A DNA stretch of 33,998 nucleotides, taken from NCBI GenBank assembly GCA_001821795.1, contig MHOB01000023.1, forward strand, positions 1 to 33,998, written 5' to 3'. Positions 14,797 through 21,587 of the stretch are shown here, in pieces. How positions within the stretch are numbered: the first letter of the stretch is position 1; each line of letters starts with the position of its first letter. The notes beneath the pieces were generated by a model, which was not told the DNA's origin, searched no databases, and worked only from the letters and a program-made list of their open reading frames with translations. This stretch comes from Candidatus Ryanbacteria bacterium RIFCSPLOWO2_12_FULL_47_9c (GTDB lineage: Bacteria; Patescibacteriota; Minisyncoccia; Ryanbacterales; GWA2-47-10b). Both the position numbers and the translations under genes were made by a program.

Positions 14797-15342
14797 ATGC
14801 CAAAACAAATATCAGAATACGGGCGGAACTGGTATGCCATCCATACTTATTCGGGATATGAAGACGCGGTAGCGCGCAACTTGAAGCAGCGCGTTGAATC
14901 GATGGGGATGGAAGATAAAATCTTCAATGTCATTGTGCCGACCGAGAAGCGAATTACGATCAAGAGCGGCAAGCGGAAAGTCATTGAGGAAAAAATTTAT
15001 CCTGGCTATGTGCTCATCGACATGATCGTGACGGATGATTCGTGGTATGTTGTGCGCAACACGCCTCGGGTGACTGGGTTCGTCGGCGCCGGCGTTATTC
15101 CCTCGCCGCTTGAAAAGCACGAGGTTGATGTGCTTTTGAATCGTATGGGAGAGACGGAACCCCGCCATAAAATTAACGTTATCAAGGGAGACAACGTCCG
15201 CATTACCGATGGGCCGTTTAAAGAAATGGAAGGCCGGGTTGAAGAGGTTGACGAAGAGCGCGGAAAGATTAAAGTGTTGGTATCTCTGTTTGGTCGGGAG
15301 ACTCCAGTCGAGCTCGATCCATTACAAACGAAGAAATTATAA
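14797..15342 (+). CDS. nusG: Transcription elongation/termination factor NusG
   Basis: A 181-residue protein. The NGN domain (residues about 10-115) begins with NWYAIHTYSGYEDAVARNL and contains EEKIYPGYVLIDM and TPRVTGFVG, the surface that grips the RNA polymerase clamp. A KOW domain follows (about 127-160: KGDNVRITDGPFKEMEGRV), which contacts ribosomal S10 or Rho. AAGGA lies four bases before the ATG. It sits between secE and rplK as in most bacteria. Function is secure. Confidence 0.97.
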   Translation: MPKQISEYGRNWYAIHTYSGYEDAVARNLKQRVESMGMEDKIFNVIVPTEKRITIKSGKRKVIEEKIYPGYVLIDMIVTDDSWYVVRNTPRVTGFVGAGVIPSPLEKHEVDVLLNRMGETEPRHKINVIKGDNVRITDGPFKEMEGRVEEVDEERGKIKVLVSLFGRETPVELDPLQTKKL

Positions 15343-15369
15343 ATCTCGTTTACAAATCCACGTAATACT

Positions 15370-15795
15370 ATGGCAAAGCAAATCAAAACAATCGTAAAAC
15401 TTCAGATCCTGGCGGGGAAGGCAACAGCTGCGCCGCCGGTAGGTACCGCCCTTGGGCCACATGGTATCAACTTGGGTGATTTTGTTTCGCGTTTCAATTC
15501 AGGAACCGCCGATCGCGGCACCGATATTGTTCCAGTTGAGGTTACGATTTATCAGGATCGCACGTTTGATCTTGTATTTAAGACTGCTCCGGCGTCCGAC
15601 TTGCTTCGGAAAGCGGCAGGCGTTGAGAAGGGATCGGGAAAACCCCTGCAATCAAAAGTTGGATCAATTACCGAGAAACAGCTTGAGGAAATCGCCACAA
15701 AAAAGATGGTTGATTTGAATGCTAATGATACGGAGGCAGCAAAAAAAATCATCGCTGGCACTGCCCGCTCTATGGGGATTGAGATCAAGAAGTAA
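15370..15795 (+). CDS. rplK: 50S ribosomal protein L11
   Basis: A 141-residue protein, the normal L11 length. The N-terminal domain has the classic proline-rich stretch (KATAAPPVGTALGPHGIN), and the C-terminal rRNA-binding domain ends with GTARSMGIEIKK. L11 sits at the GTPase-associated centre of the large subunit. In most bacteria rplA (L1), rplJ and rplL follow; here the next gene is tmk after 53 bases, and rplA is not seen in the window. Loss of L1 is reported for some Parcubacteria. Confidence 0.97.
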   Translation: MAKQIKTIVKLQILAGKATAAPPVGTALGPHGINLGDFVSRFNSGTADRGTDIVPVEVTIYQDRTFDLVFKTAPASDLLRKAAGVEKGSGKPLQSKVGSITEKQLEEIATKKMVDLNANDTEAAKKIIAGTARSMGIEIKK

Positions 15796-15820
15796 TCCTT
15801 TAAATCAGATGACTCGTATG

Positions 15821-15840
15821 ATAACCTCAAAGGAGGTTAT
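15821..15840 (+). promoter_or_regulatory. Hairpin covering the Shine-Dalgarno sequence of tmk
   Basis: A perfect 8-base-pair stem ATAACCTC / GAGGTTAT with loop AAAG. The right arm contains the GAGG of the tmk Shine-Dalgarno sequence (AAAGGAGG), so folding would hide it. The TTTTG that follows is too short for a confident terminator, although weak termination after rplK is possible. Confidence 0.6.
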
Positions 15841-15848
15841 TTTGATGT

Positions 15849-16487
15849 ATGGACAAACACGCGACTGGAAAATTCATTGTTTTTGAAGGCGGGGAGTGTG
15901 TTGGTAAAACAAGCCAAATTAAGCTGCTCGCAGAGAGGCTTCGCGTATTTGGTCATGATGTGGTAGTGACAAAGGAGCCCGGAGGCGGAGGGGAAGAGCC
16001 GCGCAGGATTCGTGAATTGTTACTTTCTGGCACGCTTTCGCCAAAAGAAGAAATAGAGCTTTTTATAAAAAATCGCCGTCTTCATGTTGCGAATCTTATT
16101 CGGCCGTCACTTGAAAAAGGTTGTATTATCCTATGCGATCGATTTTCCGACTCTACGTTTGCTTATCAATGTTATGCGCGAAACTTGGGTATTGAGTCGG
16201 CACAACTTCTTGATGCGGATGCACGGCAGGGCGTTGCCCCCGACTTAGTAATCGTTCTTGATATGCCGGTAGAGCGCGCACTCGAGCGTCTATCTCAAAG
16301 AAAGGGAGAGGTATCCGCATTTGATCGGGAAAAACGAGAATTTCACGAACGAGTGCGAGCAGGTTTCCGGGCGGTTGCGAAAGCTTTTTCCCATAACCAT
16401 GTCGTGCTTAATGCCGATGCGAGTCAGGAATCTGTTGCTACGGCAGTATGGGGTGTTATTGTAGAAAGATTTCCTGGTATAGTATAA
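15849..16487 (+). CDS. tmk: Thymidylate kinase
   Basis: A 212-residue P-loop kinase converting dTMP to dTDP. Visible motifs are the P-loop FEGGECVGKTSQ (residues about 12-23), KEPGGGGEEPRRIRELLLSG, the DR pair in CDRFSDSTFAYQ (97-98) and a LID-region segment (RKGEVSAFDREKREFHERV). The P-loop has ECVGKT where most bacterial enzymes have DGSGKS/T, a mild variant. AAAGGAGG lies upstream within a hairpin; the in-frame start at 15849 is chosen over the out-of-frame ATG at 15845. dcd and the thymidylate synthase follow, forming a dTMP-supply block. Function is secure. Confidence 0.92.
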   Translation: MDKHATGKFIVFEGGECVGKTSQIKLLAERLRVFGHDVVVTKEPGGGGEEPRRIRELLLSGTLSPKEEIELFIKNRRLHVANLIRPSLEKGCIILCDRFSDSTFAYQCYARNLGIESAQLLDADARQGVAPDLVIVLDMPVERALERLSQRKGEVSAFDREKREFHERVRAGFRAVAKAFSHNHVVLNADASQESVATAVWGVIVERFPGIV

Positions 16488-16495
16488 ATATTCTT

Positions 16496-17635
16496 ATGCA
16501 AGGCGCTTTTCCATCTCAAAAAATCAAAGAACTCATTACGGGCGGCGCAATTGTAAATGCGAACATTACTAATGTACAGCCGGCAAGTTTAGATTTGACC
16601 ATAAGTGAAGAAATATACCGAGTAGATGCGCTTTTTCTGCCTCGCGTTGGCGAAACGGTACGGCATGCGATGGAAAAAGTAAATCCTTTAAAGTTTAACC
16701 ACGATAATGTTTTTGAAGTAGGGGTTCCATATCTTGTACGCCTTAACGAGGTACTCGCGTTGCCTTCCGATGTATATGCATACATGAATCCCAAGAGCAC
16801 AACGGGAAGGAACGATGTTAAGGTTTCTGTTATTGCCGATGGAATTTCTCGTTTTGATTCAGCAGGTATTTCTGGATATCGCGGAGAGCTTTGGGCGTTT
16901 ATCGAGCCGAAATCATTCCGAATCCGCTTGGCACCGAACGAGGCATTAATACAAATTCGTTTTTTTAATAGTGATACTCGAATCCGCGAGAAAGATCTTC
17001 CTTTATTTTATGAATCAGAAAAGATTCTCTATAACAGCGAGGGAAAAGAAATTCCCTATGATAAGTTAAAAATCTCGGACCGTGATGGCGGCCTCATCCT
17101 TACCGTAGATCTTGATAGCGATATGATCGGTTGGTGCTGCCAAGGTTCACGAAACGTGCTCGATTTTTCCAAACGCAATTTTTATAATCCAAACGATTTT
17201 TTCGAGCCACTGAAGCGCCCTTCAAAGGGAATGCTTTTTTTGCGGCGCGGCAGTTTTTATATTTTTTATACGAAACAATATGTACGTGTTCCCGCGGGTT
17301 TTACATGCGAGATGGCGCCTGTAGATATACGCAATGGTGAGTATCGGTCGCATTATGCGGGTTACATCGATCCCGGATGGGGGTGGGGAGAAAACGGGGA
17401 AATTCTGGGGCGCCCCCTTGTGCTCGAGGTACGCCCGTTTGACGACAACATCCTTCTTTATGATAATCAGCCGGTTTGCAAGCTTATATTTGAGCGGATG
17501 CTTGAAAAACCTGAAATGTTGTATGGAGAGAAGGCCCAGTCGAACTATTTTAGCCAGCAGGGGCCAGTGCTTTCGAAACACTTTAAGCGAAGTAATTCCT
17601 ATGATATCTCAAGAGAATCTTTTTCAGCCGGATAA
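16496..17635 (+). CDS. dcd: Two-domain dCTP deaminase (2'-deoxycytidine 5'-triphosphate deaminase family)
   Basis: A 379-residue protein with two dUTPase-fold halves, unlike the single-domain Dcd of about 190 residues in E. coli. The first half has QPASLDLTI (28-36), PKSTTGRNDV (99-108) and GYRGELWAFIEP; the second has HYAGYIDPGWGWG, LVLEVRPF, PVCKLIFERM and the tail SNYFSQQGPVLSKHF, the standard ending of the long family. It deaminates dCTP to dUTP, feeding dTMP synthesis. The start at 16496 gives the natural N-terminus MQGAFPSQKIKELI; the longer frame from 16448 overlaps tmk. A possible internal promoter (TTGTAG, 18 bases, TATAAA at 16483-16488) ends 7 bases before the ATG. No separate dUTPase is in the window, so the enzyme might also cleave dUTP; that is speculation. 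Confidence 0.88.
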   Translation: MQGAFPSQKIKELITGGAIVNANITNVQPASLDLTISEEIYRVDALFLPRVGETVRHAMEKVNPLKFNHDNVFEVGVPYLVRLNEVLALPSDVYAYMNPKSTTGRNDVKVSVIADGISRFDSAGISGYRGELWAFIEPKSFRIRLAPNEALIQIRFFNSDTRIREKDLPLFYESEKILYNSEGKEIPYDKLKISDRDGGLILTVDLDSDMIGWCCQGSRNVLDFSKRNFYNPNDFFEPLKRPSKGMLFLRRGSFYIFYTKQYVRVPAGFTCEMAPVDIRNGEYRSHYAGYIDPGWGWGENGEILGRPLVLEVRPFDDNILLYDNQPVCKLIFERMLEKPEMLYGEKAQSNYFSQQGPVLSKHFKRSNSYDISRESFSAG

Positions 17636-19109
17636 ATACAAGGTTTTCCTCGGCGAAGGAAAGTCGGTTGGGTTTTGCACTATCTGGAATGAGCCGGAAG
17701 CGACGGTAAAGCGCGACCCGAGAGTACTCGAGCGCTCGGCAATTGTGGGCACGCTCTATAGCAGACAGGGTGTTAACGCAATTTTACGCAACCTTGCCCT
17801 AAATCCGCAGATTCGAACTTTGTATCTCTGGGGGTATGGGACTCTTTCGAATACTCCTTTTGGCCTTACGGGAAAAAGTATTTTAGTAAATATCTGGACC
17901 GGCGGCATTGATGAGAATCACATGGTGCGCGGCACGAGTTTCAAAATTGACAGTGAAATCCCCGCCACGGTTATCGAAACAATTCGTGCGAATGTTGAGT
18001 TGAGAGACATCAGCACTTTAACATTTGAGGAGGCGATGGCCTCGCTCCAGCAAAGTGGCGATGCTGTCCCGTACATGAGGCCACAAGTTTTTCCCGACCC
18101 GGTACAGGAAAAGATTGATATGTTTCCTTCTGAACAAGTTGGATGGCTTGTGCGTGGCCGCACTGTTGTAGAAGCATGGACGCGCGTTGTCGACCGCATT
18201 ATGCGCTATGGCACCACTAAAGGTACGCAATACGGCATGCAGCAGCGAGAGTTGATTGGCGTGACGTGGGTTATTTCGGCGGAAGATCCAGCCGAGCCAT
18301 TTTTGAATGTTGATTGGCCGGAAGAGGTGCGAAAAACAATCGGACTTACAAAAGAAGCGATCAACGAATATCACGGTGTTTTTCTTTCAAAAGAATTGCC
18401 GGCCGGTATCACCTATACCTATGGCAATCGTCTTATGCAGTATCCGGCGCCGGGCGGCGCACCGATTGATCAGATTGAAGATGTTATCATAAAATCTTTT
18501 CGTTCTTCTCCCGATACGCGCCGCGCAGTTGCAACAACAATGGTGCCGCCCATTGATAAAGATTCAAACGAGCCGCCGTGCATCACTCAAGTCCAGGCAC
18601 TGCAATCCGGCGGAGCTCTTCATTTTTTGGTAACCGTACGGAGCCACGATATTTTTAAAGCGGCTATTCCGAATGCGTTCGGTTTGCGCATGCTGCAAAT
18701 GCGCGTGGCAAGTGAGCTCGGTTTCTCGATGGGCGTACTGCAGATTACATCACAGTCCGCACATATTTATGAAGCAGATTGGGACAATGCCAAAAAGCTT
18801 GCCGCATGCGTTGTGTGGGAAAGAGAGCCCGAAAAAATATTTCGTCCGGAACTTCACGCAGATCCGCGCGGCGTTGTAGTTGTTCTTATCAAAGAAGACG
18901 AAATTGTTGCTGAAATAAAAGCGCCAACCGGTGAGGATTTGATCGAAATTCGCGGTAAGACCGCTAAAGATGTAGCGGCAAAACTCTCACAGCTCGACCT
19001 CTTGAGCAGGTCCGACCATCTTCTCGATATAGGTATGGAGCTTGAGAAAGCTGAAATCGCAAAACAGAAAGGGATTGTGTATATCCAAGACCGACCCCTC
19101 CGATTTTAG
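17601..19109 (+). CDS. Multidomain thymidylate synthase: MtrA-like region, ThyA core, DUF4346-like tail
   Basis: A 502-residue protein overlapping dcd by 35 bases; the ATG at 17601 is chosen because earlier in-frame codons lie inside dcd. Residues about 15-140 resemble the tetrahydromethanopterin methyltransferase subunit A/DUF4346-associated region (VLERSAIVGTLYSRQGVNAI, NPQIRTLYLWGYG, GKSILVNIWTGGID). Residues about 180-410 are a thymidylate synthase core with PPCITQVQ (Cys327 in the nucleophile position), RSHD (347-350), IPNAFGL (Asn358) and SAHIYEADW (His388, Tyr390), matching the dUMP-binding residues of ThyA. Residues about 420-502 (DPRGVVVVLI ... GMELEKAEIAKQKGIVYIQD) match a DUF4346-type tail. 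It makes dTMP from dUMP, and neighbours tmk and dcd agree. The methyl donor is unclear. The ThyA call is good; the outer domains are recognised from memory. Confidence 0.82.
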   Translation: MISQENLFQPDKYKVFLGEGKSVGFCTIWNEPEATVKRDPRVLERSAIVGTLYSRQGVNAILRNLALNPQIRTLYLWGYGTLSNTPFGLTGKSILVNIWTGGIDENHMVRGTSFKIDSEIPATVIETIRANVELRDISTLTFEEAMASLQQSGDAVPYMRPQVFPDPVQEKIDMFPSEQVGWLVRGRTVVEAWTRVVDRIMRYGTTKGTQYGMQQRELIGVTWVISAEDPAEPFLNVDWPEEVRKTIGLTKEAINEYHGVFLSKELPAGITYTYGNRLMQYPAPGGAPIDQIEDVIIKSFRSSPDTRRAVATTMVPPIDKDSNEPPCITQVQALQSGGALHFLVTVRSHDIFKAAIPNAFGLRMLQMRVASELGFSMGVLQITSQSAHIYEADWDNAKKLAACVVWEREPEKIFRPELHADPRGVVVVLIKEDEIVAEIKAPTGEDLIEIRGKTAKDVAAKLSQLDLLSRSDHLLDIGMELEKAEIAKQKGIVYIQDRPLRF

Positions 19110-19162
19110 GCATTTCTTGTGATTTTTTTGTTGGTGGGTTACCATGGGCGCATTGTTTTATT

Positions 19163-20461
19163 ATGATACGGACACGAATTCTAGCGGTTTTTCTCTTGGT
19201 TGTTGGCGTTATTGCTGGCTATTTTGTTTACCCACGTTTCGGTATTCCCGAATTTTTTAACATTCCCTTCCGGCTTGGCCTTGATCTCCAGGGTGGGGTT
19301 CACCTTATTTATAAAGCTGATCTTTCACAAATTCCGCTTGGTCAGGGCGGCAGTGCGCTTGAAGGATTGCGCGATGTCATCGAACGGCGGGTCAATTTTT
19401 TTGGTGTTTCGGAGCCAGAAGTTCGCACTGAACGGACGCTCGGTGAAAGCCATCTTAGTGTAAAACTTGCGGGGGTATTTGATACCGCGCGGGCGATCCA
19501 GCTTATTGGGGAAACTCCATTTCTTGAGTTTCGTACCGAGCGAAAAGATACGGTTGCCTCGGATCTCGAGAATGATCCACTTGCTTTTTATGAGCCGACC
19601 GAGCTCAACGGAAGATATTTGCAAGATGCACGGATGGATTTTGACCAGAATAATTCGCCCTACGTGTACATCACCTTTAATCCCGAGGGCGCAAAAATTT
19701 TCGAAAAACTTACGGAAGAGAATATCGACAAAACGATTGCTATCTTTCTCGATGGCGTTCCGATCAGCACCCCGGTTGTTCGGCAAAAAATTTCCGGCGG
19801 AACGGCGCAAATAACAGGGCAATTTACGCCAGAGGAAGCACGCCTTTTAGCTCAACGTCTTCATTCCGGAGCGTTACCGGTGCCTATAGAACTCATTTCC
19901 CAGGAACGCGTTGAAGCAACCCATGGCGCCGAATCTCTTGCAAAAAGTTTCTTTTCAGGGCTCGTTGGGCTTTTGCTCGTTATGGTTTTTATGATTTTAT
20001 GGTATCGATTATCGGGCCTTATTGCGGTTGTCGCGCTCCTGATATATGGCGCTTTCTCGCTCACGCTTTTTAAGCTTATTCCCGTAACATTTACAACCGC
20101 TGGCATCGCAGGATTTATTCTTTCCGTTGGCATGGCGGTAGATGCCAATGTCCTTATTTTTGAGCGCATGAAGGAAGAACTGAAACGGGGGCGAACTCTT
20201 GGCGGGGCGCTTGAAGAGGGGTTTGACCGGGCATGGAATGCAATTCGAGATTCTAATATTTCAAGCATCATGACCGCTCTTATTCTTTGGTTTTTCGGAA
20301 CGGATGCCGTTAAAGGGTTTGCTCTTACGCTAGGTCTTGGCATTGTGGTTTCCATGTTTACTGCCATTGTGATTACGCGGACTTTCATGCGCGCAATCCA
20401 GAGGCGGCATGGATCAGGCGAAACGGTTCCATTTTTATACAAGAGTGGATTTGGTTGGTAA
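19163..20461 (+). CDS. secD: Protein translocase subunit SecD
   Basis: A 432-residue membrane protein of the RND-like SecDF complex that uses proton flow to pull exported proteins from the Sec channel. It has an N-terminal membrane segment, then the hallmark FRLGLDLQGGVHLIYKADL, a P1-type periplasmic domain (shorter than in E. coli), and five C-terminal membrane segments containing AVDANVLIFERMKEELKRG. Two bases separate the stop at 20461 from the secF ATG at 20463 (TAA-T-ATG counts one spacer base). A 53-base gap separates it from the thymidylate synthase; no convincing promoter was found there. Confidence 0.96.
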   Translation: MIRTRILAVFLLVVGVIAGYFVYPRFGIPEFFNIPFRLGLDLQGGVHLIYKADLSQIPLGQGGSALEGLRDVIERRVNFFGVSEPEVRTERTLGESHLSVKLAGVFDTARAIQLIGETPFLEFRTERKDTVASDLENDPLAFYEPTELNGRYLQDARMDFDQNNSPYVYITFNPEGAKIFEKLTEENIDKTIAIFLDGVPISTPVVRQKISGGTAQITGQFTPEEARLLAQRLHSGALPVPIELISQERVEATHGAESLAKSFFSGLVGLLLVMVFMILWYRLSGLIAVVALLIYGAFSLTLFKLIPVTFTTAGIAGFILSVGMAVDANVLIFERMKEELKRGRTLGGALEEGFDRAWNAIRDSNISSIMTALILWFFGTDAVKGFALTLGLGIVVSMFTAIVITRTFMRAIQRRHGSGETVPFLYKSGFGW

Positions 20462-20462
20462 T

Positions 20463-21338
20463 ATGAATTTCATTGGATCAAGAAAAATATTTTACGGGAT
20501 ATCGGGGACAATGCTTGCATTTTCGGTCGTGTCCTTTTTCATTTTTGGGCTTAGTCTCGGCGCGGATTTCACGGGTGACGCTATTCTCATTGGAACATTT
20601 AAAGATAGAGATGTTTCGTCCGATGAGGTCCGCGCCGCGTTTGAAAAAGAGGGGATCGGAGTTGATTCATTAGATATTCGCGACGGACGGAATCTGTATC
20701 TTCGCGCGCGTTTTCTGTCGGAGGAAAGCCACCAACATCTGTTGCGGATTCTTGGAACGTTTGATGGATTTGACGAACAAAGTTTTGTTTCCCGCGGGCC
20801 TACAATTGGAATGCAACTTCGAAGGAACGCATTGACTGCAATCTTAGTTGCGCTCGCGGCGATCATACTTTATATTGCGTGGGCGTTTCGGCATGTCTCG
20901 CGCCCTGTTTCGAGCTGGATCTACGGACTTGTTGCGATTACTGCGCTCATTCACGATATAACAATTCCTACCGGCCTTTTTTCTTTCCTTCGCATTGAGA
21001 TCGATACTCTTTTTGTGTCTGCACTTCTCACGATTCTTGGATTTTCGGTGCATGATACAATCGTTGTGTTTGATCGTGTGCGGGAAAATCTGAAGAAAGC
21101 CGAGGGTACCAAGAAATTCGCTGATATTGTCGAGGCAAGCGTGCGCGAAACATTTACACGATCTGTTAATACGTCTTTGACTACGATTCTTGCGCTTGTT
21201 GCGATTTATTTCTTCGGCGGGGCATCAACGCATAATTTGGCGCTTGCGCTTATTGTTGGGATTCTCGTTGGGACCTATTCTTCCATATTCATTGCGAGCC
21301 CCCTCCTTGTCACCATTGAACAATGGAAGCGGAAATGA
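20463..21338 (+). CDS. secF: Protein translocase subunit SecF
   Basis: A 291-residue partner of SecD. The start MNFIGSRKIFYGISG directly follows the secD stop with one base between, and the longer frame from 20409 lies inside secD. After one membrane segment comes SLGADFTGDAI (the SecF LGxDFxGG-type motif), a small periplasmic domain, and five membrane segments with the signature TILGFSVHDTIVVFDRVREN. The stop is TGA. It is probably the last gene of the operon; no terminator hairpin is evident before the rpoB promoter begins 37 bases later. Confidence 0.96.
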   Translation: MNFIGSRKIFYGISGTMLAFSVVSFFIFGLSLGADFTGDAILIGTFKDRDVSSDEVRAAFEKEGIGVDSLDIRDGRNLYLRARFLSEESHQHLLRILGTFDGFDEQSFVSRGPTIGMQLRRNALTAILVALAAIILYIAWAFRHVSRPVSSWIYGLVAITALIHDITIPTGLFSFLRIEIDTLFVSALLTILGFSVHDTIVVFDRVRENLKKAEGTKKFADIVEASVRETFTRSVNTSLTTILALVAIYFFGGASTHNLALALIVGILVGTYSSIFIASPLLVTIEQWKRK

Positions 21339-21375
21339 AGTAGACGGCGTTTTTCCACAGTGGTCTCGGGGGTCC

Positions 21376-21403
21376 TTGACATATTTTTGAGTAAAGCTAG
21401 AAT
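21376..21403 (+). promoter_or_regulatory. Promoter of rpoB-rpoC
   Basis: Perfect TTGACA (21376-21381), a 16-base spacer, TAGAAT (21398-21403). This is the best -35 match in the window with a proper -10. The leader would be about 178 bases long. Confidence 0.82.
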
Positions 21404-21409
21404 AAAGGG

Positions 21410-21587
21410 TGTCTGCTTTTGAGAACGGTTTGTTATCCGCGGGGCTGAGTTCACGAGATGGCGCGAGGTACGGCCGTCAAATTATTTATAAAAAATACAG
21501 TGGTTAACCATTAAGGTTAGAAAAAACGAGTGAGAAACCCGGAGGTGGGTTTTTGACTTGTTTTTTACTTATTTTTTTTCATAACAT
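21410..21587 (+). other. Long rpoBC leader with attenuator-like hairpin and a possible 18-codon leader ORF
   Basis: The leader holds three notable elements. An ATG at 21458 opens an 18-codon frame (starting MARGTAVK) that stops at 21514. A small hairpin TAACC-ATTAA-GGTTA spans 21505-21519, directly at that stop. A second hairpin, AAACCC-GGAGGT-GGGTTT (21535-21552), is followed by TTGACTTGTTTTTTAC and a further T run up to 21579. This is the layout of a transcription attenuator, but the leader ORF lacks a Shine-Dalgarno sequence and is not enriched in any one amino acid. Confidence 0.4.
21535..21566 (+). terminator. Terminator-like hairpin in the rpoBC leader (putative attenuator)
   Basis: A six-base-pair stem AAACCC / GGGTTT with loop GGAGGT, followed by a T-rich run interrupted by GAC. 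It lies within the transcribed leader, 36 bases before the rpoB ATG, so full termination here would silence rpoBC; partial or regulated termination is more plausible. Confidence 0.45.

Noticed and set aside
21458..21514. Remnant of a ribosomal protein L33 gene (N-terminus MARGTAVK)
   Set aside because: Only the first few residues resemble L33; there is no zinc or core segment, and the frame stops after 18 codons, so a leader ORF or chance frame is more likely.
21553..21586. A second promoter (TTGACT) just before rpoB
   Set aside because: No acceptable -10 box at 16-18 bases; the T-rich stretch explains the resemblance.
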